NCBI GenBank assembly: GCA_910577765.1
Contig: CAJTOV010000097.1
Location: 1 to 14,842, forward strand
Source: an uncultured Lachnospiraceae bacterium
Lineage (GTDB): Bacteria; Bacillota; Clostridia; Lachnospirales; Lachnospiraceae
Length of the DNA stretch: 14,842 bases
Direction: 5' to 3'
Positions 1 to 6,551 of the stretch are shown piece after piece. A model generated the notes under the pieces. That model made no database searches and was not told the origin of the DNA. It saw only the letters and a list, made by a program, of their open reading frames with translations. The translations under genes and the position numbers were made by a program. Each line of letters starts with the position of its first letter. The stretch's first letter is position 1.

Positions 1-72
1 AGCTTCGCAGGCGTGCAGATGGCGCGGATAGCGAGTGCTATTTACTCGGGAATTAATGCAACGATGTACTAG
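1..72 (+). CDS. C-terminal end of an unidentified protein (partial)
   Basis: The first reading frame is open from base 1 to a TAG at 70-72 and would encode about 23 residues ending in ATMY. The stretch QMARIASAIYSG resembles the last helix of Gfo/Idh/MocA-family oxidoreductases, but it is far too short to name the family. The other two plus-strand frames close earlier (TAG at 28-30, TAA at 57). The hairpin at 150-196 lies downstream, as expected between a plus-strand gene end and the convergent gntR gene. The gene body is outside the window. Confidence 0.35.
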   Translation, partial: SFAGVQMARIASAIYSGINATMY

Positions 73-74
73 TA

Positions 75-146
75 CTGCCATGCGGAAATTCCGGTGAATA
101 AAGAACCCGCTGCCTACGCCCTCTGGTTCGCCGCCTGGTATGGCAG
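75..146. other. Nested inverted repeats downstream of the partial gene
   Basis: CTGCCAT at 75-81 is complementary to ATGGCAG at 140-146. Inside it, GCGG (82-85) can pair with CCGC (131-134), and GAACC (103-107) with GGTTC (125-129). Together they could fold into one branched, bulged stem just ahead of the terminator-like hairpin at 150-196. No reading frame here looks coding and I recognise no RNA family. Base pairing is the only evidence. Confidence 0.25.
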
Positions 147-149
147 AAA

Positions 150-196
150 TGGCGGCCATAACCCACTGTCCAGGTCCGGCAGGGTTACGGCCGCCA
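150..196. terminator. Hairpin between convergent genes, possible bidirectional terminator
   Basis: A 15-bp inverted repeat (arms 150-164 and 182-196, loop 17 nt) has one non-Watson-Crick position, which is a G-U wobble when read on the minus strand. On the plus strand it is followed by CTTTTACT; on the minus strand by only a short T run. It sits 15 bases past the end of the minus-strand gntR gene and downstream of the plus-strand partial gene, where a shared terminator would be expected. The weak U-tracts lower the confidence. Confidence 0.5.
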
Positions 197-211
197 CTTT
201 TACTCCATGCT

Positions 212-886
212 TTACTGCTGCTCCTTAATATTTTTTGAAACCGTAATCTCCTGGTTGTCAATATGCTCCCGGATGGCTTTCTTGGCCTCAGTCACATGAT
301 GTTCCTTCATGGCCTTGAGAATATGGTCATGCTCCACGATCAGGATCTGACGTTTGGCTGCGTCCTTGATGTATTCCAGGCGGTAGCGGTACATCTGCTC
401 CCGCAGGTTGTTGAGAATCTGTACCAGCCGGGAGTTGCCGGTTCCGTTGTAAATGATATCGTGATACCGTTCGTCTGTCTCTGCGATCTTCATGGCGTCC
501 CCGTTCTGAATGGCGCCGCAGAAGTCGGCCTGGGCTTTCTCAAGCTCTTCCAGATCCTCATCCGCCATCCGTTCAATGGCCAGCTCAATGGCCAGCTCCT
601 CCAGGGAGCGCCGCACCTCCAGCACGTCCCGCAGACTCTTGGCGGAAATCCTTGCCACCTCAGCCCCTTTCCGGGGAATCATCAGCACCAGCCCTTCCAG
701 TTCCAGCTTGCGGATGGCTTCCCGGATGGGGGTACGGCTGACTCCCAGCCGGTCAGCCAGCTGGATCTCCATCAGCCGTTCGCCTGGCTCCAGCTCTCCC
801 TTGAGAATGGCCTGGCGCAGGGTATTGAACACCACATCCCGCAGGGGAAGATACTCGTTCATGTTTACTTTCAATTCGTGGTTCAT
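212..886 (-). CDS. GntR-family transcriptional regulator, FCD (FadR) subfamily
   Basis: A 224-residue DNA-binding regulator. Residues about 14-78 form the winged helix-turn-helix, with the family hallmark GERLMEIQLADRLGVSRTPI and REAIRKLELEGL. Residues about 85-212 form the all-helical FCD effector domain. Its likely metal-binding set is visible: D138 and H142 in DERYH, H186 in EHDHI, and H208 in REH. FCD regulators usually sense small carboxylic or sugar acids; the ligand here is unknown. The start ATG (minus strand, 886) overlaps the ispE stop by four bases (ATGA) and has AAGGAG upstream, so the two genes are translationally coupled. A perfect GntR-type palindrome overlaps the promoter of this operon, which suggests autoregulation. 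Length is normal for the family. Confidence 0.93.
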   Translation of the reverse strand: MNHELKVNMNEYLPLRDVVFNTLRQAILKGELEPGERLMEIQLADRLGVSRTPIREAIRKLELEGLVLMIPRKGAEVARISAKSLRDVLEVRRSLEELAIELAIERMADEDLEELEKAQADFCGAIQNGDAMKIAETDERYHDIIYNGTGNSRLVQILNNLREQMYRYRLEYIKDAAKRQILIVEHDHILKAMKEHHVTEAKKAIREHIDNQEITVSKNIKEQQ

Positions 887-1782
887 GACTTATTCTCCTT
901 CTGGTTGAAAAAGTTGGTGAGATAGACCTGTCTGGCCAGGCGGGCGCCGTCCCCATAGCGGAACACTTCGTAGGCCTCCTGGGCAGCTCTTGGGCTGGTA
1001 AAGAGTCCGAATACCGTAGGACCGCTTCCGCTCATGAGAGCGCCGATGGCTCCCAGGTTCAGCATCTGGTCTTTGATCTCCTGGATCACCGGGTGGGTGC
1101 CTATGGTTACGGTCTCCAGAATATTCCCCAGATTTTCCGCAATCTGGTAGATATCCTGGCGGTGGATTCCCTCCAGAATTCTGTCAATGTCCGGATGCTG
1201 TTCCGGTTTCAGCTCATTGGCATGGAGATTCTCATAGACGGACCGGGTGGACACGCTGACGGAAGGTTTGGCAATGAGCACCTGGCACTGGGGCACCGGC
1301 GGCAGAGGGGTGAGGATTTCCCCGATCCCTTCCGACAAGGCAGTGCCCCGCAGGACGCAGTAGGGGACATCTGCCCCGATTTTCACGCCCCGCTCCATAA
1401 GCTCCCGGGTGTCCAGCCCCAGCCGGAACATTTTGTTGATTCCGAACAGCACGGCAGCAGCGTCACTGCTTCCCCCTGCCATACCGGCAGCCACGGGGAT
1501 AAACTTGCGCAGCCGGATGGTAACGCCGTCGGTGATATGGAATTCATCCATCAGAAGCCTGGCCGCTTTGTAGACCAGGTTATTCTCATTGGTGGGAAGA
1601 TAGTGGAGATTGGTCTCCACCTGGATGCCGGGGGCGGGTTTGTGCAGCAGGTCGATCCGGTCGAAAATGCCTACGGTCTGCATGATCATGCGGACATCGT
1701 GGTAACCGTTCTCCCGCCTGCCCAGGACATCCAGCCCAAGATTGATTTTTCCGTAAGCCTTCAGGCTAAGGTGCTTGATCAT
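883..1782 (-). CDS. ispE: 4-diphosphocytidyl-2-C-methyl-D-erythritol kinase
   Basis: A cytosolic GHMP-fold kinase of the non-mevalonate (MEP) isoprenoid pathway; it phosphorylates the 2-hydroxyl of CDP-methylerythritol with ATP. The 299 residues match the usual length of about 290. Visible signatures are K12 in AYGKINLGL, GRRENGYHD at 21-29, the ATP-binding glycine loop GMAGGSSDAAA at 100-110, D138 in GADVP (K12 and D138 correspond to the catalytic Lys/Asp pair of the E. coli enzyme), and SGSGPT near residue 250. The ATG at 1782 is preceded by AAAGGAG. It is the first gene of a two-gene minus-strand operon with gntR and has a clear promoter at 1853-1881. An essential-pathway gene co-transcribed with an FCD regulator is noteworthy. 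Confidence 0.97.
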   Translation of the reverse strand: MIKHLSLKAYGKINLGLDVLGRRENGYHDVRMIMQTVGIFDRIDLLHKPAPGIQVETNLHYLPTNENNLVYKAARLLMDEFHITDGVTIRLRKFIPVAAGMAGGSSDAAAVLFGINKMFRLGLDTRELMERGVKIGADVPYCVLRGTALSEGIGEILTPLPPVPQCQVLIAKPSVSVSTRSVYENLHANELKPEQHPDIDRILEGIHRQDIYQIAENLGNILETVTIGTHPVIQEIKDQMLNLGAIGALMSGSGPTVFGLFTSPRAAQEAYEVFRYGDGARLARQVYLTNFFNQKENKS

Positions 1783-1835
1783 GGCGGTTCTCCTTTATTC
1801 GGATGGTCAGGTGGTATCTTGTTCTTGTAACACAT

Positions 1836-1853
1836 TATACTGTATACAGTATA
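1836..1853. promoter_or_regulatory. Perfect 18-bp palindrome, likely GntR operator
   Basis: TATACTGTATACAGTATA is its own reverse complement. Its core GTATAC fits the GT...AC half-site pattern of GntR-family operators. It begins at the last base of the -10 box and covers the predicted start of transcription of ispE-gntR, ending 54 bases before the ispE ATG. A regulator bound here would block RNA polymerase. The inference is autorepression by the gntR product encoded in the same operon. Confidence 0.7.
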
Positions 1854-1881
1854 TTATATACCAAAATAAACTTGTATGCAA
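1853..1881 (-). promoter_or_regulatory. Sigma-A promoter of ispE-gntR
   Basis: On the minus strand TTGCAT (1876-1881) and a perfect TATAAT (1853-1858) are separated by exactly 17 bases. Transcription would begin near 1846. A second TATAAT lies at 1834-1839 inside the palindrome but has no obvious -35 partner. Confidence 0.8.
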
Positions 1882-1930
1882 GAGTTTTTGGCAAAAAATT
1901 CAAAGGCTGTTACCTGATTGTTACAGTTAT

Positions 1931-2140
1931 GTAAAAAACAATGTGGATGCTATCCGGGATGATCTGGTTCTGATGGTAGCCGGCGAAGGGGGAAAGCTGA
2001 TTTTTATCCGGAGCGGAAAAATGAGGACGCTCTGATTCTGGAGCTCAAGATAGACAGTACGCCAGAAGAGGCAATTACACAGATTAGAGACAAGAATTTT
2101 ACATTCAGATTCAAAGGAAAGCTGGGAGAAAAAGCAAACA
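1931..2140 (+). pseudogene. Remnant of an AAA-ATPase-like / PD-(D/E)XK (DUF1703-type) protein
   Basis: Two short coding pieces lie in different frames. In the first (1931 to about 1987) the codons read NNVDAIRDDLVLMVAGE, typical of the middle of this family. In the second (from about 1993, shifted by one base) they read ADFYPERKNEDALILELK and then STPEEAITQIRDKNF and KGKLGEK, the C-terminal nuclease-like domain with its D...ELK catalytic pattern. In intact members I recall these two parts lie well over 100 residues apart, so an internal deletion plus a frameshift is inferred. No start, no complete frame and no ribosome site remain. The match rests on recall, not a search. Confidence 0.65.
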
Positions 2141-2165
2141 TTTCCGTATCCCGGGAGCGGATGAG

Positions 2166-2200
2166 GCGCCTTGTTCCCGAAAGCATCGGGGACAAGGCGC
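2166..2200. other. Strong 15-bp-stem hairpin between two gene remnants
   Basis: Arms 2166-2180 and 2186-2200 pair over 15 bases with a single position that is a U-G wobble on the plus strand, and a 5-base AAGCA loop. No T run follows on either strand, so it is not a standard intrinsic terminator. It separates the plus-strand nuclease remnant from the minus-strand remnant and may be a relic terminator or the end of a lost element. Confidence 0.5.
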
Positions 2201-2242
2201 AAAGGGCATCTGCCCCATATCCGATGTCACTTTCAAAAACAT

Positions 2243-2400
2243 TTACAAAGCTTCCAGTCCCAGCAGATAAGCCGGTATCCCATGGGTCATGTCCATGACC
2301 CGCTTTTCCGGAACGCCCAGCTCCCGGACCAGTACTTCCAGCATCTTCCTCATGCCTTCCACCGGGGAACCGTAGTTCCGGTTCACAGGGCCTCTCAAAT
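2243..2400 (-). pseudogene. C-terminal remnant of an unidentified protein
   Basis: Read on the minus strand, a frame ending in TAA at 2243-2245 encodes about 50 residues, including SPVEGMRKMLEVLVRELG, VPEKRVMDMTHG and IPAYLLGLEAL. Codons are mostly G/C-ending like the real genes around it, and the pattern ends like a normal protein tail. The PAYLLGL ending is reminiscent of amidohydrolase-type C-termini (NPARLLGL), which is only a weak hint. The frame closes at a stop at 2426-2428, inside the promoter of the next gene, and no ribosome site is seen. It is best read as the surviving end of a deleted gene; a GTG at 2408-2410 could in principle start a 55-residue protein. Confidence 0.45.
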
Positions 2401-2403
2401 GTT

Positions 2404-2432
2404 TTGACACGATTCGGATTAGAAGTTATAAT
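2404..2432 (+). promoter_or_regulatory. Consensus sigma-A promoter of the DUF1847-regulator operon
   Basis: TTGACA (2404-2409), a spacer of exactly 17 bases and TATAAT (2427-2432) match the housekeeping consensus at all twelve positions. Transcription should begin near 2439, giving a leader of about 105 bases before the ATG at 2545. No -24/-12 sigma-54 elements were seen here. Confidence 0.85.
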
Positions 2433-2470
2433 TAGGAAAACAAGGCAATGCAGAAAGCCGTATGGAATAT

Positions 2471-2494
2471 GGATGCCGGGAGACGCCGACATCC
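2471..2494 (+). other. Small hairpin in the leader of the DUF1847 gene
   Basis: GGATG at 2471-2475 pairs with CATCC at 2490-2494, and CGG (2477-2479) with CCG (2486-2488), leaving a single C/A mismatch and a six-base loop. It lies within the roughly 105-base leader. I recognise no riboswitch class; this may be no more than a leader structure. Confidence 0.3.
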
Positions 2495-2544
2495 CTGATT
2501 TGTCAGAAAGCTTTTAAATACACATATCAAAGGAGAATCATATT

Positions 2545-3174
2545 ATGTACACATGTGCAAGCTGCACCGTGCGGGCATGCCGCAGCGGAGACAAAGACAA
2601 TCTTCCAAAGAACTGTCCCATCCGGGAGGAGGACCTGGTAGGCCAGGTGCTTGAGGAATACCACCAGCCGGAGAACCTGGACTTCTACGTGACCTCATCC
2701 TCCATTGAGGCCATTGGCTACGGAGAGTGGGTACGGGTGCGGGAGACCATGGAGTTCTGCCGCAGAATGGGTTATCACAAGCTGGGACTGGCTTTCTGCG
2801 GAGGCCTTCACGAGGAGGCCAGGGTCCTGGCCAAAATCCTGCGGGACAACGGATTTGAGGTGGTGTCTGTGGTCTGCAAGGTAGGGGCTGTGGACAAGTG
2901 CCAGGCAGGTATGACCGATGAACAGAAGGTGAAACCCGGCCAATACGAGCCCATGTGCAATCCCATTATGCAGGCCCGGCTTCTCAACAAGGAGAAGACC
3001 CAGTTCAACATTGTGCTGGGGCTTTGTGTAGGCCATGATTCCCTGTTTTACAAATATTCCGAAGCCATGCTGACCACCCTGGCAGCCAAAGACCGGGTGC
3101 TTCAGCACAATCCTGTCGGCGCCCTCTACGGAGCCGAAAAGTACTGCGCAAAACGGCTTGCAATGAACACTTAA
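2545..3174 (+). CDS. DUF1847 cysteine-rich, putative metal-binding protein
   Basis: A 209-residue soluble protein of the DUF1847 family (no known reaction). It is strikingly cysteine-rich: C4, C7, C12 and C24 form an N-terminal CxxC-type cluster suited to zinc or iron, followed by C72, C85, C111, C119, C138, C161 and C201. The family hallmark is the C-terminal block CVGHDSLFYKYSEA, KDRVLQHNPVGALY at 161-196. GLAFCGGLHEEA (81-92) precedes a segment that looks like an alpha/beta nucleotide-type fold. The ATG follows AAAGGAG. The gene is the first of an operon under the promoter at 2404-2432 and ends 31 bases before the PrpR-type regulator, so a sensing or redox role connected with that regulator is possible but unproven. 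Confidence 0.9.
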   Translation: MYTCASCTVRACRSGDKDNLPKNCPIREEDLVGQVLEEYHQPENLDFYVTSSSIEAIGYGEWVRVRETMEFCRRMGYHKLGLAFCGGLHEEARVLAKILRDNGFEVVSVVCKVGAVDKCQAGMTDEQKVKPGQYEPMCNPIMQARLLNKEKTQFNIVLGLCVGHDSLFYKYSEAMLTTLAAKDRVLQHNPVGALYGAEKYCAKRLAMNT

Positions 3175-3205
3175 CAAAGGCCCATCACTTGTCAGGAGGA
3201 ACACC

Positions 3206-5224
3206 ATGGGAAAAATCGCGCTTCTGGTATCCAGGGAGGAGATGCTCCACCAGGCCCACAACATCCTCCAGGAGAAGAAGTTCCACATTCATGAGATGAA
3301 GGTCATCCGCACCCAGTCGGCAGTCATGGAGGCAAGGCAGTCCATTGCGGACGGTGCCTCCATCATCATCGCCAGGGGCCTCCAGGCGTCCCTGATCAAG
3401 CAGTACACGGACATTCCGGTGGTGGAGATCGTGCTGACGGCCCAGGAGATGGCCCTGCTGGTGATGAAGGCAAAACAGATTGTGAATAAGCCTAGGCCGG
3501 TGATTGCGGTGGTGGGATTCCGGAATATGTTCTGCGACATGTCATTTTTTGACGAGCTTTACGGAATCCAGCTGCGGACCTACTATGTGAAGCAGGGGGC
3601 CCAGCTGCCGGAGGCAGCCAGGGCGGCGGTGGAGGACGGGGTGGACTTAATGATCGGCGGCGACACGGTGGTAGCCATTGCGGCCGAAAGCGGGACTCCG
3701 TCCCTGTTCCAGTCCATGACCGAGGATTCCCTGCGCCAGGCATTTTCCATGGCAGAAAGCGTGGAATATGCCATGGATGTGGAGAAGAAGACCAGCGCCC
3801 AGATGGAGACATTGCTTGACTACTCCTTCAGCGGCATCGTCCGGGTGGACGGGGAGGGCCTGGTGACCGCGGTCAATCCCCTGATGGAGGATCTTATGGG
3901 AAAGACCCAGGAGGAGTTAAAAGGGCTGCCCATATCCCGGGCCATTCCCCAGATCGGGGACAATGCCCTGCGCCAGGTTCTGAAAGAGGGGACCGAGTAT
4001 TCCATGTTCCTGGAATGGGACCGGGGCTCGGTTTTCGCGGTAATGGCGCCGGTGCTCTATGAGGACCGGGTGGACGGAGCTATCATCACCTGCCACCGGA
4101 TGGTGAGGAAGACGGTTTCCAGGGGAGAGAAGGGGAGGGAGAGAGCCGCGGGACTCCCTCCCCTGATCCGGTTTGGGGATATTCTCCAGAAGTCGGATGC
4201 CATGGAGCAGTGTATCCGCCTGGCCAGGCTTTACGCCTTGTCCCGGCAGCCGGTGGTGCTGATGGGAGAGGCGGGCACAGAGAAACGGATGCTGGCAGAG
4301 TGTATTCACAACAGCAGCAGCCGGGCCACAGGTTCCTTCCTGGATGTGCCCTGCGACGGGCTGTCCGGGGAGGAGCAGCGGGCCATGATCTTCGGGGAGC
4401 GGGGGGCTGTGATGCAGTCCCAGGGCGGGACCCTGCTGATTCAGGATGTCCAGGAGCTGACCGCGGCAAACCAGTACCGGCTGTACCAGCTGATCCGGTT
4501 CCGGGTGATTCACGGGACGGACATTGCCCAGCTGCGCAAGGTGGACGTGCGGGTCATGGTAACGGCCGGGAGGCCTTTGAGGACCCTTCTGGAGGAAGGA
4601 AGGCTCCGGCCGGATCTTTACTATCTGCTGTCAGGCCTGGAGCTGCCGGTGCCTGCCCTCCGTGACAGGCGGGAGGATCTGGAGCAGAAGCTGGAGAATA
4701 CTCTGCGGGAATGCTGTGAACGGTATGGCAGGTTCCATGTACTGACCCGGGGAGCGCGGGAGCTTCTTCTCAAATACCCATGGCCGGGAAACCTGCTGCA
4801 GATTGAAAGCTTCTGCGACCGCCTGGTACTGACCGCCGGAAAACGGACCCTGGACGAGACCACGGTGAAATGCCTTCTTGCGGAGCTGTACCCGGAGAAC
4901 CGCCAGGCCGGAACCGGAAGCAGCATGGCCCAGGCCGGAACCGGCGTAAATGGGCAGGTCAGCCAGAATACCCGGGCCTGGGCCGGATATGAAGCAGGCA
5001 AAGGCCCCCAGGGAGATGGGGCCCAGGCTGCGGGGACGGCCCCATCCCTTTCCGCCCCCATTTACCCGGACCCGGGCATGGACTACAGTCTGGCCAGGGA
5101 GGAAGCAAGGCGGATCATGGATGCCCTTGGCCGCGCCAGAGGCAGCCGGGAGCAGGCAGCCGCGGAACTGGGGATCAGTAAGACCACCCTGTGGCGGCGG
5201 ATGAAGAAGCTGGGAATCCGGTAG
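3206..5224 (+). CDS. PrpR_N-domain transcriptional regulator with degenerate sigma-54-type AAA+ domain
   Basis: A 672-residue regulator built as PrpR_N sensor (about 1-190), PAS (about 200-300), AAA+ (about 323-560), an Ala/Gly/Gln-rich linker (about 562-625) and a Fis-type helix-turn-helix (about 630-672, with AAAELGISKTTLWRRMKKLG). Members of this class normally remodel sigma-54 polymerase using ATP. Here the machinery is degraded: Walker A reads GEAGTEK (354-360) instead of GExGTGK; the GAFTGA sigma-54 loop is absent (FGERGAVMQSQGG, 396-408); Walker B reads LLIQDV (410-415) instead of the usual DE; the second arginine finger is L474 in LYYLL; and the sensor II arginine of WPGN-x-R is L531. 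It probably binds DNA without activating sigma-54. The ATG follows AGGAGG at 3194-3199. It follows the DUF1847 gene and precedes a broken MATE gene. Confidence 0.92.
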   Translation: MGKIALLVSREEMLHQAHNILQEKKFHIHEMKVIRTQSAVMEARQSIADGASIIIARGLQASLIKQYTDIPVVEIVLTAQEMALLVMKAKQIVNKPRPVIAVVGFRNMFCDMSFFDELYGIQLRTYYVKQGAQLPEAARAAVEDGVDLMIGGDTVVAIAAESGTPSLFQSMTEDSLRQAFSMAESVEYAMDVEKKTSAQMETLLDYSFSGIVRVDGEGLVTAVNPLMEDLMGKTQEELKGLPISRAIPQIGDNALRQVLKEGTEYSMFLEWDRGSVFAVMAPVLYEDRVDGAIITCHRMVRKTVSRGEKGRERAAGLPPLIRFGDILQKSDAMEQCIRLARLYALSRQPVVLMGEAGTEKRMLAECIHNSSSRATGSFLDVPCDGLSGEEQRAMIFGERGAVMQSQGGTLLIQDVQELTAANQYRLYQLIRFRVIHGTDIAQLRKVDVRVMVTAGRPLRTLLEEGRLRPDLYYLLSGLELPVPALRDRREDLEQKLENTLRECCERYGRFHVLTRGARELLLKYPWPGNLLQIESFCDRLVLTAGKRTLDETTVKCLLAELYPENRQAGTGSSMAQAGTGVNGQVSQNTRAWAGYEAGKGPQGDGAQAAGTAPSLSAPIYPDPGMDYSLAREEARRIMDALGRARGSREQAAAELGISKTTLWRRMKKLGIR

Positions 5225-5251
5225 AACAGCCACGGAGCCAGCAATCCGGCA

Positions 5252-5277
5252 GGAAGGCGGGCCAGTGCCCGCCTTCC
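5252..5277 (+). terminator. GC-rich hairpin after the regulator gene
   Basis: A perfect 11-bp stem (5252-5262 with 5267-5277) and a CAGT loop lie 28 bases after the regulator stop and 30 bases before the MATE start. There is no U-tract, so it may only slow transcription or protect the 3' end of the upstream message rather than terminate it. Confidence 0.4.
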
Positions 5278-5306
5278 ACACATCAGCAGCAGCAAAGGAG
5301 AACACA

Positions 5307-6265
5307 ATGAAGATTACACTCGTCAAAGACCGGGAGTTCTACCGGAGCGTCCTTGCCATTATGATCCCGGTTGCATTGCAGCAGGCCATCAACATGGGGG
5401 TCAATATGCTGGATACTATGATGCTGGGTTCCTTTGGGGAGATCCAGCTTTCCGCTTCCAGCCTGGCCAACCAGTACTACAGCTTTTACCAGATTCTGTG
5501 CAACGGCATTATCGGCGGCACCAGTGTTCTGGCGGCCCAGTACTGGGGAGCCGGGGACAAAGGGCGGGTCCGGGAGACCTTTTCCATGGCTCTGCGGCTG
5601 ACGGTGCTGGTGTCCCTGTTCTTCTCCGTGCTTACCTGGCTGTTCCCGGCCCAGATCATGTCCATCTACACCACGGAAGCCCAGGTGATTGAACAGGGGG
5701 TGAGGTATCTGCGGATCACTACCTTTATCTTTGTGATCCACGGCACCGGGTTTGTGGCGGCCCAGCTTATGCGGTCCGTAGGCCAGGCCCGGCTGGGGCT
5801 GATGGTGTCCTGCATCTCCTTTGTGGTGAACCTGGTGGCCAACTATGCCTTTATTTTCGGAAAATTCGGGGCGCCCCGCATGGAGATCGCCGGGGCGGCC
5901 CTGGGGACCCTGATTGCCAGGACAGCGGAATTTGCCACCACCTTCCTGTACATACTGGTGGTGGACAAGAAGCTGGGGCTGCGGGTCCGGGATCTGGTCC
6001 GGTCCACGTCGGCGGCATTTTACAAAAGCTACTTCCGGCTGGGGCGCCGGTGCTGGTCAGCGATGCCCTGCTGGGCCTGGGCATGAACATGATCTCCGTG
6101 GTCCTGGGCTGGGTGGGAGGCCTGGTGCTTCACTGGCCTGCCTGGGCAGCCATGCTGTGCCTGCGGGCGGACTATATGATCAAGTCCTTCTGGTGCTTGT
6201 CCCGGCTGAAAAGCGGGAAATGGATTCACGAGGCAGACGGAGTGGGCCGGGGCCGGAAGGCATGA
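5307..6265 (+). pseudogene. MATE-family efflux transporter, frameshifted and internally deleted
   Basis: From the ATG at 5307 (AAAGGAG at 5294-5300) the frame encodes a typical MATE N-terminal half of about six membrane segments: IPVALQQAINMGVNMLDTMM, the SSLANQYYSFYQ and GGTSVLAAQYWGAGD blocks, and later KSYFRLG. At the GGGG run 6041-6044 one base seems lost: the natural continuation APVLVSDALLGLGMNMI is in another frame, and the original frame stops at 6086. The second frame then jumps from NMISVVLG to GLVLHWPAWAAMLCLR and YMIKSFWCLSRLKSGKW, the normal C-terminal end. About 130 residues (segments 7-11) are missing compared with the intact 455-residue MATE at 10842-12209. It cannot make a working transporter. 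It probably belonged to the regulator's operon. Confidence 0.88.
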
Positions 6266-6456
6266 TGGGAAGCTGTGGCAGAAAGCTTTGCCAGGAGTCT
6301 GCGGCAGGAAGTTCCGGTGAGCAGTGAATGAAAGTGGGGTGAAATGGAAAGAAATTATATGAAGTAATATGGAATCAAACGAAATATTAAAACCAGAAAA
6401 ATGAAATCTTATGTGGATTGTATAAAAACAGCCCCTGATTTCGTGAATTCCGTCCA

Positions 6457-6485
6457 TTGTCCGGCAGCCGGATTGTGGCTATAAT
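6457..6485 (+). promoter_or_regulatory. Promoter of the garR operon
   Basis: TTGTCC (6457-6462), 17 bases, then a perfect TATAAT (6480-6485). Transcription would start near 6492. The short leader contains a possible hairpin pairing GGCAG (6495-6499) with CTGCC (6514-6518). The rest of the gap back to the MATE remnant (6266-6456) is AT-rich with no coding frame I can support. Confidence 0.65.
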
Positions 6486-6551
6486 GCAGTCATAGGCAGG
6501 AAACGAAGCTTGTCTGCCAACACCACAATCAAGAAAGGCGAGGTAATAGCG

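Noticed and set aside
1775..2035. 86-residue plus-strand open frame across the ispE promoter
   Set aside because: Only its last third is protein-like and belongs to the nuclease remnant; the rest is promoter DNA.
2004..2492. 162-residue minus-strand open frame
   Set aside because: It is in a different frame from the protein-like minus-strand remnant and covers a hairpin and a promoter; no domain is visible.
6041..6050. Possible programmed -1 frameshift in the first MATE gene
   Set aside because: There is no slippery heptamer, and the second frame also lacks about five membrane segments, so the product would be non-functional either way.
6275..6293. TGGCAG...TTTGCC resembling a sigma-54 -24/-12 promoter ahead of garR
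   Set aside because: The GG-to-GC spacing is one base too long, a good sigma-A promoter lies nearer the gene, and the local PrpR-type regulator lacks the GAFTGA loop.
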